Source: JAYVJH01 sp043777595 | Lineage (GTDB): Bacteria; Bacteroidota; Bacteroidia; Cytophagales; Spirosomataceae | NCBI GenBank assembly: GCA_043777595.1 | Contig: JAYWHT010000066.1 | Span: 1-64,000, forward strand | Direction of reading: 5' to 3' | DNA length: 64,000 nucleotides | Shown here: piece after piece, positions 24,967-33,995 of the stretch | Position numbering within the stretch: the stretch's first letter is position 1 | Layout: every line of letters starts with the position of its first letter | Notes under the pieces: generated by a model | Told to the model about the DNA's origin: nothing | Seen by the model: only the letters and a program-made list of their open reading frames with translations | Database searches by the model: none | Program-made: the position numbers and the translations under genes

Positions 24967-25175
24967 TGGTTCTCTTCATTGATCCATTCGTCCATCATTT
25001 CATTGGTATAACCTCTTTCGTCCCAAGTACGGTCTGCTGCTGCAACGGCTTTTTTCATAAAATGACGAGCCAATACATTTCTCAACTCTAATAGTTCATC
25101 ATCGCTGATATTAGTTGAGTAAACTTTCAATAACTCTAATTGTACATTCGACAGTGGTTGTTGGTTTGCTGACAT
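24963..25175 (-). CDS. Antitoxin-like protein partner of the PIN toxin
   Basis: Small acidic protein of 70 aa (MSANQQPLSNVQLELLKVYS, later TWDERGYTNEMMDEWINEEN) directly upstream of the PIN gene with an ATGA overlap. Similar 60-80-aa proteins precede COG1569-type PIN toxins in Bacteroidota and Cyanobacteria and are taken to be the antitoxin. The C-terminal, Glu/Asp-rich helix is the likely toxin-binding part. No DNA-binding motif is obvious. Confidence 0.75.
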   Translation of the reverse strand: MSANQQPLSNVQLELLKVYSTNISDDELLELRNVLARHFMKKAVAAADRTWDERGYTNEMMDEWINEENQ

Positions 25176-25494
25176 AATCGTAACAAGTTTTTATTTTTAC
25201 TCAAAAACATATTTCATACCCCTCACGTTCACTTTTGGCAAAGTTCGATTTTTTTCAAAAACATCGTACCTTAACAGTTAAATAACCACAACTGACTTTA
25301 TTTTTATGATAAACTAAAACACAAAATTAAATCAAAAATCTTTTATAACCACTTAAAATAGATGAATAGTTTGCAGAAAATAATTATTTTAGATAAATTA
25401 TATTAAATAAATATATTTTCTACTTATTATTGTTTAATTTTATGCTGATATTCAAATACAAGCCGATACTTTATCTAATCTAAACCCAATAATT
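25176..25494. promoter_or_regulatory. AT-rich divergent intergenic region
   Basis: These 319 bp between the antitoxin (-) and a small membrane protein (+) have no credible reading frame. They are very AT-rich (especially 25300-25450) and must contain the promoter of the TA-metH transcript and that of the membrane protein-Lrp pair. I see no convincing TTTG/TAnnTTTG pair and no cobalamin or SAM riboswitch fold. Confidence 0.5.
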
Positions 25495-25848
25495 ATGAAT
25501 CCTCCCTATCGCTCTATGTACGGCCAGATGGCTTATGTTGTCTTTGCAGGGCTGTCACTGTTGCTTGTCCCTAATCTATTACTGGGTATTTTTGGGCTTG
25601 AGCCTGCCCGTGAAATCTGGATTAGAGTCATGGGATTGCTGGTGCTGGTACTGAGTTTTTATTATTATGCTATGGCCAAATATGGCAACGATAAGGTAGT
25701 GATGGCAACTGTTTTTGGACGATTGGCCTTTTGTGCTGGCTTAGTTATTTTTGTGATAGTGGGCTTAGTAAAACCTGCACTTATTGGCTTTGCCTTACTC
25801 GAAACAGGGCTGGCTATTTGGTCGTGGAGAGAGGTACAAAACAGATAA
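25495..25848 (+). CDS. Small four-helix membrane protein
   Basis: Hydrophobic protein of 117 aa with four predicted TM helices (MAYVVFAGLSLLLVPNLLLG, WIRVMGLLVLVLSFYYYAMA, FGRLAFCAGLVIFVIVGLVK, ALIGFALLETGLAIW). I recognise no named family; similar proteins are annotated as hypothetical in Bacteroidota. It ends 13 bp before the Lrp/AsnC gene on the same strand, so the two probably share a promoter and the regulator may control it. Confidence 0.75.
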   Translation: MNPPYRSMYGQMAYVVFAGLSLLLVPNLLLGIFGLEPAREIWIRVMGLLVLVLSFYYYAMAKYGNDKVVMATVFGRLAFCAGLVIFVIVGLVKPALIGFALLETGLAIWSWREVQNR

Positions 25849-25861
25849 AAATTTCTATCAA

Positions 25862-26323
25862 ATGCTCAAACTCGACACAACCGACCAAGCTATTTTGCAA
25901 CACCTACAAGAAAACGCCCTGCTGACAACCAAAGAACTGTCGTCAAGGCTCAATTTGTCTTATACGCCTGTCTATGAGCGAGTACGGCGTTTAGAAAAAG
26001 AAGGTGTCATCAAGAAATATGTGGCGTTGGTAAACCGTGAAAAAATTGGCAAAAACCTCATTGCATTCTGCAATATATCACTCAAAGAACACAGCCGAGC
26101 CAATGGCGAAAAGTTTGTAAAAGCCGTGCTTAGTTTTGAAGAAGTGGTCGAGTGCTATAACATCAGCGGTGGTTATGATTTTATGCTCAAAGTAGTAGTA
26201 AATGGCATGCCCGAATACCAGCAGTTTTTGATGAATAAACTCGGTACATTAGATAGTATCGGCAACACACACAGTATTTTTGTGATGTCCGAAATCAAGC
26301 ATGAAACGGCCTTGAAAGTATAA
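25862..26323 (+). CDS. Lrp/AsnC family transcriptional regulator
   Basis: DNA-binding regulator of 153 aa responding to amino acids or related ligands. The N-terminal winged helix-turn-helix reads LDTTDQAILQHLQENALLTT, KELSSRLNLSYTPVYERVRR, LEKEGVIKKYVALVNREKIG; the C-terminal RAM (ligand) domain follows with VVECYNISGGYDFMLKVVVN. The start at 25862 gives the standard MLKLDTTDQ N-terminus; an upstream in-frame ATG at 25784 overlaps the preceding gene and adds unrelated sequence. It is convergent with the large membrane protein gene. Confidence 0.93.
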   Translation: MLKLDTTDQAILQHLQENALLTTKELSSRLNLSYTPVYERVRRLEKEGVIKKYVALVNREKIGKNLIAFCNISLKEHSRANGEKFVKAVLSFEEVVECYNISGGYDFMLKVVVNGMPEYQQFLMNKLGTLDSIGNTHSIFVMSEIKHETALKV

Positions 26324-26332
26324 CCAAGATAC

Positions 26333-28279
26333 TTATTTGATGTTTATTTCTTGAAAAATTCCTTTAAAATCGGACTTAAAACCCCACTCATATTTAGCCC
26401 AAAAACGAAGATTAGCTACTTGTAAATTTTTATGGTTTTGATTACTAAAAAAAGAAGCTACCTCGGCCTGTGTGCTTACCTTTCGATTTATTATTATGCC
26501 CCCTCTTAATATTTTATCTATCACTCTATAATTTTCTTGAACGCCATTTTTGTACGTTACTGTACAGTATAAATAAGGTGGCTGAAACAACAAGCGAGCG
26601 ATTTTGCCCCATAAACTATACTCAACATTGGCCATAAACTGTATTGGTTTGTCAGAGGCTATAACATCAATTTGTTTATTGAGGCCAAAGGTACTTTGTT
26701 GTAACAACCTGTAAGTCAAGTCTTTGATTTTAGTATTTTTTGTAAAAATCAAAAAACTATGCGACTGCGTAACAATACTATCTGTAATCTGATAACGGCG
26801 CAAAAGGGCTTTGGTGAGGTCGGTTTCTACCCAAAATGGATTTTGGTCTCTAAAACCCTCAACTCTATACAAAACCGTTTGTGGGGCTGTGTTAGACAGG
26901 TATTTTTGGCCATTTTTGGCCATAAGCCAGTCGCTATTGGCCTGATAAGACTGAATAACAGGCCGAGGGTTATAGCTTAGTTTGTTAAAATAAATATAGT
27001 CAACGTCGGTTGGCACAATGTCTGTGGTGGTTGTACTGTATTTTTTCAGGTAAGTACTTGGTAGAGGTCGTCGATTGATAGCATGGTTGTTTTCAAAGTC
27101 GTAACTAACCATATTTTTGATGTATTGGTAAGGCGTTTTGCTGGCTATTATTTCTAAAATAGCGGTAGTAGTTAGTTGTTTTTGGAATTTTCTTTCAATA
27201 TCGTCCGACACAAAACTAAGTACATAACTGTTTGATGATCGGTAGCGAATAACTTGAATAGCAGCCAATTGCAACACAAAAACAACAACAAACAAGCGAG
27301 CCACTGAGCGGGTCATTACTTTTGGTGTAAATAAATAAAGTAACACTACCAACGGCGGCATAAAAATATAATAACCTAACAGATTGGGAAATGAAATAGC
27401 TGTATGCGCTTGTTTGAAGTCTAAAAACCAAGCAATAGCAACAAATATAAATAACAAAATCAGTTTTTTATCTTGCCAAATAGTCTTGAAATACAGCCCA
27501 ACTACTACCAAAACCGACAGCAAGATGAGTATGGTTACTGAAAGAAAAAACAGTAACTCGTACTTGGTAACAATCACAACGGCCATCGCATCTTGGTAGG
27601 TATCTATAATTTTGAGACTGGCCGACAGATACGCCACAATGTCCACATTTAAGCCAAATGATAGCAAATAAGTGGTAACTAATAAAGTGCCGAGTGCAAC
27701 AAAAACGATTTTGAAGTCAAACAATCGGCAAGCCCAAAAATAACAAAGCGTCAGCGTAAACAACAGATATACAATGATACTCAAATTGACCTTGACATAA
27801 AACAACAGTAAGGCACACATCGACGCACACAGCAAGCTCGCTATTTTTTGGGTTTGTTGAGCGTGGAGCAGCCAAAACAAGAAAAAGTAAAAATAGGTAA
27901 AAGATATATCCGAAATAAACCCCCAAGGTAACAAAATACAGAGTGCAGCCAAGGCTATGTTTTTCCACTTTTCACCAGATTTTTGAAAACCACACCAAAT
28001 CATAAACAAATAATTGAGTAAAGTACAAACTTGAAGCGCAACCAGCACAAGAACCGAAATATTTTTGGGTAGCAGGCCAGTGTTAAGATAACCCAGCGGA
28101 CCATAATTAAAAATAAAATCACGACCAAAAACTTTTCCGCTCTCAATCGAAATCACCAATGCCTCTGCCCACGAAGCATCTAAACCAATGTCAGCGTAAC
28201 CATAAGGTGAAAAAATTAAGGAAAAATAAACAAGGCCAAAAAAACATAGAAAGCCATTTTGTTTTGTTTGGTTCGACAT
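26333..28279 (-). CDS. Large multi-pass membrane protein, GT-C-like
   Basis: Protein of about 648 aa with 10-12 TM helices in the first 370 residues and a soluble C-terminal part of roughly 270 residues. The N-terminal loop contains YADIGLDASWAEALVISIES and DFIFNYGPLGYLNTGLLPKN, in the position where GT-C glycosyltransferases carry their acidic catalytic loop; the NYGPLGY pattern occurs in uncharacterised Bacteroidota membrane proteins. I do not recognise a named family. The ATG at 28279 is preferred over 28315. The next gene upstream on the strand is of similar architecture, suggesting a pair acting in envelope glycan or lipid modification. Confidence 0.65.
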   Translation of the reverse strand: MSNQTKQNGFLCFFGLVYFSLIFSPYGYADIGLDASWAEALVISIESGKVFGRDFIFNYGPLGYLNTGLLPKNISVLVLVALQVCTLLNYLFMIWCGFQKSGEKWKNIALAALCILLPWGFISDISFTYFYFFLFWLLHAQQTQKIASLLCASMCALLLFYVKVNLSIIVYLLFTLTLCYFWACRLFDFKIVFVALGTLLVTTYLLSFGLNVDIVAYLSASLKIIDTYQDAMAVVIVTKYELLFFLSVTILILLSVLVVVGLYFKTIWQDKKLILLFIFVAIAWFLDFKQAHTAISFPNLLGYYIFMPPLVVLLYLFTPKVMTRSVARLFVVVFVLQLAAIQVIRYRSSNSYVLSFVSDDIERKFQKQLTTTAILEIIASKTPYQYIKNMVSYDFENNHAINRRPLPSTYLKKYSTTTTDIVPTDVDYIYFNKLSYNPRPVIQSYQANSDWLMAKNGQKYLSNTAPQTVLYRVEGFRDQNPFWVETDLTKALLRRYQITDSIVTQSHSFLIFTKNTKIKDLTYRLLQQSTFGLNKQIDVIASDKPIQFMANVEYSLWGKIARLLFQPPYLYCTVTYKNGVQENYRVIDKILRGGIIINRKVSTQAEVASFFSNQNHKNLQVANLRFWAKYEWGFKSDFKGIFQEINIK

Positions 28280-28341
28280 AGTTCGTTGTACTAAAAAAAA
28301 TAATTTAGAGTACAAATGTACGACAATCAGTAGCTGATTTA

Positions 28342-30051
28342 CTAATCTAACCGCTGGCTTATTGTACCATTTTTGGCAGTATTCCGCTGTCGGTCATTTC
28401 TGACATATATGCGGCTTCCATCTATATCACCGACTTTGGTGTAGTTGGTTTTTATCCAGTTTCTGATTTCTGGCACCACCTCGTGGCCATGGCACTGCCG
28501 TTCTTGATTACCGTACGAATCTACAAAAACTGGCACATTGGTACGCTTCATGTCTTTGAGATATTCGTTGTAAAGAAACGCTTTTTGGGACTTATTATAC
28601 GGGTCAAAAAGTGTAAAATTCCATCGTGTTGCTTGTACCAGCTTGGTTTCAAGATGAAAACGGCTTCCACTACCCCAAACAGCTAATGGCTCGTTGGACT
28701 TGGTATATTTTGAAATTACCTTACTTGTAGCAGATACAGAAAGCGGTCTGATAGGTTTGGTTGTTGATATATACGAGTTAGTAAGCGGATAATGACTATT
28801 AGAAAATACAACAACAGACACGACCATTGCTACAATAATCTTATTGAGGGTATCGGGGAGTAGTTTACTGACCGAATTTAGTAACAACACTAAGACAAAG
28901 CCAGTTGGAAAAATCAGAAAGTTGAGATAATGGCCAAATAAGAACCCTGTTTTAAAGACTGAAAAAACACTAAACATGACCAACGAAATCACAAAAATAG
29001 TTGGCCAATATACTTTTTCAATCGCCCGCCTTTGGCCTCTTTGTATTACTTGTCTTATTATTTCAGACAATAAAACAAGTCCTATCAATGTTGTAAATAT
29101 CTGTAATATGACAATATAATCGGTGTCTTCAAATAATACCTTGCAAAAATAATTAACATCAAAAATAAAAAATTTACCCACAGAACCATAGCCCAGATTA
29201 TTGGTAAAATAGAGCAATATCATATCATCAAAGGTCTGATTATAGAGCGTAAAAGCACAGACTAACACCAAAAAGCAAACACAACCCAAGCAGATAATGG
29301 CTGTGTACCTAAAAAACGATTGGGGTGATTGTTTGTAATACTTAACAAATAAAAACGCTACTGAAACCAAAATACAACAAAAGCCGATGGGTGTGGCCTG
29401 TAACTTTGCAAAAATGGTAATCGGGGCAACAAAGCCATTTAAAAATAGCAATAAATTGGTTGGTTTGGGCAAGATGTAAATACATGAAAACTGCCAACAG
29501 AGTACATTTATCAAACACATCGATACCCATTCGCTGTTGTAATGAAGCATATCAATTGAGTTGATTATTCCCAAAAAAGAAGCTACAAACAACAGGCTAA
29601 CAAAGGCGTATTTGGAAGAAAATAAATTTTGGACAGTATAAAAGAAAAACGCCAATGAACCCGACAGCAGCATCGTTCCCACAATTCGGGACGAAGTATA
29701 ATCAAACGGTTGTGCAAATAACTTACTAAAAATCACTAACGGATAAAAATTAAAAGGGCCACTCGTCATACCATCAACTTGCCCCCAAAAAGTCATATTT
29801 TGTCCCAAAGCCATTGCCCCAGCAGTTATTTCGCTTTCATCTGGATGTATATCTTGATTAAAAACGATAAATGGCAGCCTCATTAGCACCATCACCAGAA
29901 TATTAAGCATAATATATGGCACAATAACTATCTTTTTTGATGCAAGAGAAGGTCTTATAAATACTCCAACGGCCACCACAGCAGCAAGCAAAAAAAGTGT
30001 ATTAGCTATCAAGAAATATACTTTTGGGTTATTGTCAAAGGTGATGGGCAT
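28342..30051 (-). CDS. Multi-pass membrane protein resembling GT-C glycosyltransferases
   Basis: Protein of 569 aa (582 if started at 30090) with about 11 TM helices in the first 430 residues and a C-terminal soluble tail. The first periplasmic loop carries NQDIHPDESEITAGAMALGQ, with the Asp/Glu pair characteristic of ArnT/PMT-type GT-C enzymes that use polyprenyl-phosphate sugars. The C-terminal tail (EPLAVWGSGSRFHLETKLVQ) resembles other family members that end in a substrate-binding domain. The substrate is unknown. It is divergent from the Ppx/GppA gene; 26 bp separate the two large membrane genes if the upstream one starts at 28315. Confidence 0.65.
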   Translation of the reverse strand: MPITFDNNPKVYFLIANTLFLLAAVVAVGVFIRPSLASKKIVIVPYIMLNILVMVLMRLPFIVFNQDIHPDESEITAGAMALGQNMTFWGQVDGMTSGPFNFYPLVIFSKLFAQPFDYTSSRIVGTMLLSGSLAFFFYTVQNLFSSKYAFVSLLFVASFLGIINSIDMLHYNSEWVSMCLINVLCWQFSCIYILPKPTNLLLFLNGFVAPITIFAKLQATPIGFCCILVSVAFLFVKYYKQSPQSFFRYTAIICLGCVCFLVLVCAFTLYNQTFDDMILLYFTNNLGYGSVGKFFIFDVNYFCKVLFEDTDYIVILQIFTTLIGLVLLSEIIRQVIQRGQRRAIEKVYWPTIFVISLVMFSVFSVFKTGFLFGHYLNFLIFPTGFVLVLLLNSVSKLLPDTLNKIIVAMVVSVVVFSNSHYPLTNSYISTTKPIRPLSVSATSKVISKYTKSNEPLAVWGSGSRFHLETKLVQATRWNFTLFDPYNKSQKAFLYNEYLKDMKRTNVPVFVDSYGNQERQCHGHEVVPEIRNWIKTNYTKVGDIDGSRIYVRNDRQRNTAKNGTISQRLD

Positions 30052-30128
30052 GTTTTCGACATTTATTTTTAGAGCCAATTCATTTCCCAAAAATAAAAAT
30101 TTTTATAAATTCGTACAAAATCTAATCG

Positions 30129-30136
30129 TATTTTTG
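30129..30136 (+). promoter_or_regulatory. Candidate -7 element before Ppx/GppA
   Basis: tatttttg matches TAnnTTTG and lies 31 bp before the GTG start at 30167, after which aacggagaa provides a possible ribosome-binding site. A matching -33 element is not obvious. Confidence 0.4.
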
Positions 30137-30166
30137 TCTTTAAATTTATCTAACGGAGAAAATACT

Positions 30167-31054
30167 GTGAAAATAGCTGCCATAGACATAGGCTCAAATG
30201 CCGCCCGATTACAAATCTCATCTGTGCTGACTGACGGCGGCCAAGTGAGTCTTAAAAAAGTAGAATATGTGCGTTTTCCGCTCAGGCTGGGCCACGATGT
30301 ATTTAACTATGGCCACCTAACACAAGAAAGCATAGACCGGACAGCCAAACTCATGGAATCTTACAGGCTACTAATGGAACTCCACGAAGTTGAAAGCTAC
30401 ATGGCTTGCGCTACGTCGGCCATGCGGGAGGCTACTAACGGGGCTGAAGTTGTAGCACAAATCAAGGAGCGAACAGAGATAGAAATCCATATCATTGATG
30501 GCATCAGAGAAGCCGAACTTATCAATAATGTCGTTGTTACGGCATTAGACAAAAATCAATATTTGCACATTGATGTTGGTGGCGGTAGCACAGAATTAAA
30601 TGTTTATTTTAATAAAATCAAAACGGCATCTAAGTCGTTTAAGATTGGCTCTGTACGACTACTCGAAGGCAAAGAAACAAAAGGTGCTTGGACTAAAATG
30701 CAAGATTGGATAGGCTCTCACATTGATTCTAAAAAGCCTATTACTGCCGTTGGCACAGGTGGCAACATCAGTAAATTATTTAATTTGGTATCCAAAACGT
30801 CCGAAACAAGCACAACTCTCGAAGAGCTGGAGCGCATAAGAAACTACATTGCTTCGTATAGTCAAGAAGAGCGAGTAAATAAACTGCGCCTCAATGCTGA
30901 CCGTGCCGATGTCATCGTACCAGCCTCCGACATTTATATTTCGGTTATGAAGTGGGCAAAAGCAAATACCATCTTGGTACCCGACTTGGGTCTCAAAGAT
31001 GGTATCTTGCAGTTGGTGTATGAGGGAGTAAACAATGAAGTAAATGAACAATGA
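30167..31054 (+). CDS. Ppx/GppA phosphatase family protein
   Basis: Exopolyphosphatase or pppGpp phosphatase family member of 295 aa, ASKHA (actin-like ATPase) fold. Phosphate-1 motif VKIAAIDIGSNAARLQIS is at the very N-terminus, phosphate-2 motif LHIDVGGGSTELNVYFNKIK around residue 140, and the catalytic Glu lies in the CATSAMREATNG region. The start is the GTG at 30167, preceded by aacggagaa; the open frame continues upstream to 30032 but that part overlaps the divergent membrane gene's start and encodes no family sequence. The short length shows only the core domain without the C-terminal HD domain of E. coli Ppx. Confidence 0.9.
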   Translation: MKIAAIDIGSNAARLQISSVLTDGGQVSLKKVEYVRFPLRLGHDVFNYGHLTQESIDRTAKLMESYRLLMELHEVESYMACATSAMREATNGAEVVAQIKERTEIEIHIIDGIREAELINNVVVTALDKNQYLHIDVGGGSTELNVYFNKIKTASKSFKIGSVRLLEGKETKGAWTKMQDWIGSHIDSKKPITAVGTGGNISKLFNLVSKTSETSTTLEELERIRNYIASYSQEERVNKLRLNADRADVIVPASDIYISVMKWAKANTILVPDLGLKDGILQLVYEGVNNEVNEQ

Positions 31055-31085
31055 AAATAACAATTTTTATCATATTCAGTAATTG

Positions 31086-31115
31086 AATTGTCTAACATAC
31101 AATACCCAGACAATT
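31086..31115. terminator. Stem-loop between convergent ppx and recA
   Basis: aattgtct / agacaatt, 8-bp perfect stem with a 14-nt loop, midway between two convergent stop codons (31054 and 31156). Likely a bidirectional terminator. Confidence 0.5.
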
Positions 31116-31155
31116 ACTTTCATTTCTTCATTTAGGGCATTATACTCATTTATTC

Positions 31156-32226
31156 CTAATCTGGTTCGCCGTCGTCGGCTATGTTTGGTTCAACTTTATC
31201 GAGCAGTGCATCTTGGGTTTTATCGACGGCTGCCTTGATTTTGGCTTCGAGTTCGTCCATCAGTTCGGGGTTATCTTTTATTAAATCTTTGACGGCATCA
31301 CGGCCCTGCCCGAGGCGAGTTGCACCATAACTGAACCATGAACCTGATTTTTTGACGATTTCTAATTCTACCGCCAAGTCAATAATTTCGCCTGCCTTCG
31401 AGATACCCTCGCCATAGATAATATCAAATTCTACAACCTTAAATGGTGGTGCTACTTTGTTTTTGACAACCTTTACTTTGGTACGGTTTCCTGTTATGTT
31501 ATCGGCACTTTCTTTGATTTGACCGATTCGACGAATATCCAGACGTACTGACGAATAATATTTGAGGGCGTTACCACCTGTTGTAGTTTCGGGGCTGCCA
31601 AACATGACACCAATTTTGTCTCTGAGCTGGTTGATAAAAATACAACAGCAGTTAGTACGGTTGATTACGCCCGTAAGTTTACGCAACGCCTGCGACATTA
31701 GGCGTGCCTGTAAGCCCATTTTACTGTCGCCCATGTCACCTTCTAATTCGGCCTTGGGTACGAGTGCGGCCACGGAGTCAATCACAATAATATCAATAGC
31801 CCCCGATGCGATTAGATTTTCGGCTATTTCTAAGGCTTGCTCGCCATTATCTGGTTGAGAAATCAATAGATTGCTGGTATCAATACCCAATTTTTTGGCA
31901 TAAATGGCATCAAAAGCATGCTCGGCATCAATAAACGCTGCCATACCACCCGCTTTTTGTGCTTCGGCAATACAGTGCATAGAGAGTGTAGTCTTACCAG
32001 ACGACTCTGGGCCATAAATTTCTACCACACGGCCACGTGGCAAACCACCAATACCCAAAGCCAAGTCCAGTCCCAATGAGCCTGTCGAAATCGCTGGAAT
32101 ATCTATTACTTTGGTATCGCTCAAACGCATTACGGTACCTTTACCATAAGTTTTGTCTAATTTTTCTAAAGTTGTTTGGAGTGCTTTTAGCTTATTTTCT
32201 TTTTCTTTGTCGGTTGCTTGTGCCAT
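31156..32226 (-). CDS. recA: Recombinase RecA
   Basis: Strand-exchange ATPase for homologous recombination and SOS induction; 356 aa. Walker A GPESSGKTTLSMHCIAEAQK, Walker B IDIIVIDSVAALVPKAELEG, loops L1/L2 around MGLQARLMSQALRKLTG and LRDKIGVMFGSPETTTGGNA are all present. The acidic C-terminus is DKVEPNIADDGEPD. The start at 32226 (MAQATDKEKENKLKALQTTL) is chosen over an upstream frame that would add 47 residues absent from the family. No LexA box is recognisable; Bacteroidota SOS boxes are poorly defined. It is divergent from nusB with 186 bp between. Confidence 0.98.
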   Translation of the reverse strand: MAQATDKEKENKLKALQTTLEKLDKTYGKGTVMRLSDTKVIDIPAISTGSLGLDLALGIGGLPRGRVVEIYGPESSGKTTLSMHCIAEAQKAGGMAAFIDAEHAFDAIYAKKLGIDTSNLLISQPDNGEQALEIAENLIASGAIDIIVIDSVAALVPKAELEGDMGDSKMGLQARLMSQALRKLTGVINRTNCCCIFINQLRDKIGVMFGSPETTTGGNALKYYSSVRLDIRRIGQIKESADNITGNRTKVKVVKNKVAPPFKVVEFDIIYGEGISKAGEIIDLAVELEIVKKSGSWFSYGATRLGQGRDAVKDLIKDNPELMDELEAKIKAAVDKTQDALLDKVEPNIADDGEPD

Positions 32227-32346
32227 GATTGAAGTCGTAAAATATGTAAGTGTTAAACTGCTCGAAATATACTGTAAATATATAAATTTATAACCAAAAA
32301 AGCAAGTTTTTATCTGAAACAAATAGAAAAATCGTCGTCTAATCAC

Positions 32347-32355
32347 TACCTTTGC
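32347..32355 (+). promoter_or_regulatory. Candidate -7 element for nusB
   Basis: tacctttgc is an excellent match to the Bacteroidota -7 consensus (TAnnTTTGc), 58 bp before the nusB ATG. The -33 region is T-rich (agtttttatc) but without a clean TTTG. Confidence 0.5.
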
Positions 32356-32412
32356 ACATTCAAACAAAGTTCTTTGGCTTTTTTTTTATAAAGAGACGAA
32401 CCACACCACTCT

Positions 32413-33567
32413 ATGCTTAGTAGAAGACACCTACGAATTAAAGTTTTTCAGGCACTGTATGCACTCGAAGCCGCACGAGATGCCAACCAACGGCTATCAG
32501 AAGATATGATTGCCGAAGACTTCAAGCCAGACCTCAACTCTATGGCGCACCAAGATACGGGGTTATTGGAATCATTGACTAAGTCTGCTCTTTTGTCGTT
32601 TCAAGAAGGAGTGCTTGCACATACAGTCGTGGCCGACAACATTGACCCAAAGGCTTTTGTGGCTGCCAAAAACGCCCTTGCGCTCTATCAACGAAAACTA
32701 CGAGAAGACCACCAGCGTATTGCCAAAAATCTAATACCCGAGGTGGACGGTATTTATACAAGCTACGTCAATATTTTACAACTTTTTGTAGAGCTGTCTC
32801 AGCTATCGGCCAACGAACGCAATCGTGAATATACCGACTCCGACAATCCACTCGCAAGGGCTTCGGGCTTAGATACAAATCAAGTGTTTGTTGCTCTAAA
32901 AAACCACTCGCCACTTGCCAACGATGCCATCAGGCGAGGAATTAGCTGGCAAAATGAACTTAATTTTGTAAAAAAAATATTTCGGGAAATTATCATTAAA
33001 GATGAAAAATATCGAAATTATTGTTCGCTAACCAATCATAGCACCGAGGCCGATTTGGAACTGGCGGACTATACATTGAAACAAATAATATTCAAAAACG
33101 AAGAAATAGTCGATTATTTTGAAAAAGCGGATTTATACTGGGCCGAAAACGGCGACTTGGTGCGTAGAATGATTGGTCGTACTTTCAAATCAGCATCAGA
33201 GATAGATGGTCTCAAACTAACGCCATTAACCGATGCTTGGGACGAAGACCAGTATTTTATGGAAGAACTCTTCAAGCAGACGGTCGATAATGGCGAAGTT
33301 TATTCAAAGTACATCAACGAGCCACTCAAAAACTGGGATATGGAGCGGTTGGCACTGACCGACAGCCTGATTTTGAAGATGGGAATAGCCGAAATGATTG
33401 GTTTTTCGGGAATCCCTGTCAAAGTTACCATCAATGAGTGTATTGAATTGGCCAAAGAATATAGTACACTAAAAAGTGGCAAATTTGTAAACGGAATATT
33501 AGATACCGTTTCCAAGCAATTATTAAAGGACAATATCGTTCGTAAGAGTGGCAAAGGATTGATATAA
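32413..33567 (+). CDS. nusB: Transcription antitermination factor NusB (long form)
   Basis: NusB participates in rRNA antitermination with NusE, NusG and NusA. This version has 384 aa, the long Bacteroidota form: an N-terminal MLSRRHLRIKVFQALYALEA start, a long helical middle segment, and the canonical NusB fold at the C-terminus (LKNWDMERLALTDSLILKMG, then GIPVKVTINECIELAKEYST, KSGKFVNGILDTVSK). The first 80 residues mimic the NusB N-terminal helices. yajC and coaE follow within 2.5 kb on the same strand, a common order in this phylum. Confidence 0.95.
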   Translation: MLSRRHLRIKVFQALYALEAARDANQRLSEDMIAEDFKPDLNSMAHQDTGLLESLTKSALLSFQEGVLAHTVVADNIDPKAFVAAKNALALYQRKLREDHQRIAKNLIPEVDGIYTSYVNILQLFVELSQLSANERNREYTDSDNPLARASGLDTNQVFVALKNHSPLANDAIRRGISWQNELNFVKKIFREIIIKDEKYRNYCSLTNHSTEADLELADYTLKQIIFKNEEIVDYFEKADLYWAENGDLVRRMIGRTFKSASEIDGLKLTPLTDAWDEDQYFMEELFKQTVDNGEVYSKYINEPLKNWDMERLALTDSLILKMGIAEMIGFSGIPVKVTINECIELAKEYSTLKSGKFVNGILDTVSKQLLKDNIVRKSGKGLI

Positions 33568-33646
33568 TTCAGCAATTTCAGTGTAATATTATTTGATTTA
33601 ATTGCCAAAATTATCAACTATACATTATCAATTATACATTAGTACC

Positions 33647-33955
33647 ATGAGCAGTTCATCAAAAACATTAGTAGCATTTTTGGCTGGAATAGCCACAGGT
33701 GCAGTAATTGGCATTTTGTATGCCCCAGACAAAGGCGAAGTAACTCGTGATAGGTTGTCGTATAAACTCTCAAAATACCGTGAGCAACTCGAACAACTCA
33801 TTGCCGATCTCATTGACGGCCAAGAATTACCCGATAGTTTGGCCAAAACCGAAGGTAAAAAAGTAGTGGACGAAACCCGAGACAAAGCAGAGCGGCTACT
33901 CGAAGACGTGGACAGGCTGATGGCTCAAATCAAGGGTGAGCCTGCCGCTGCCTAA
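33647..33955 (+). CDS. YtxH domain-containing protein
   Basis: Small protein of 102 aa with one N-terminal TM helix (KTLVAFLAGIATGAVIGILY) followed by the YtxH-family APDKGEVTRDRLSYKLSKYR signature and an amphipathic, charged coiled-coil tail (LLEDVDRLMAQIKGEPAAA). Family members are general stress or envelope proteins of unknown mechanism. The start at 33647 is used; an upstream ATG at 33602 lies in the low-complexity tattatcaa tract. It lies between nusB and the DUF1573 lipoprotein on the same strand. Confidence 0.85.
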   Translation: MSSSSKTLVAFLAGIATGAVIGILYAPDKGEVTRDRLSYKLSKYREQLEQLIADLIDGQELPDSLAKTEGKKVVDETRDKAERLLEDVDRLMAQIKGEPAAA

Positions 33956-33995
33956 GTAAACGGAGTAATTAAAAAACATTAAAGCAGATCTACCC

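Noticed and set aside
25176..25494. Cobalamin or SAM riboswitch controlling metH
   Set aside because: No B12-box or SAM-I-like conserved segments could be recognised in this AT-rich region.
30032..30166. Upstream extension of Ppx/GppA to an earlier ATG
   Set aside because: It would add 45 residues ahead of the conserved phosphate-1 motif and overlap the divergent membrane gene; the GTG at 30167 follows a reasonable ribosome-binding site.
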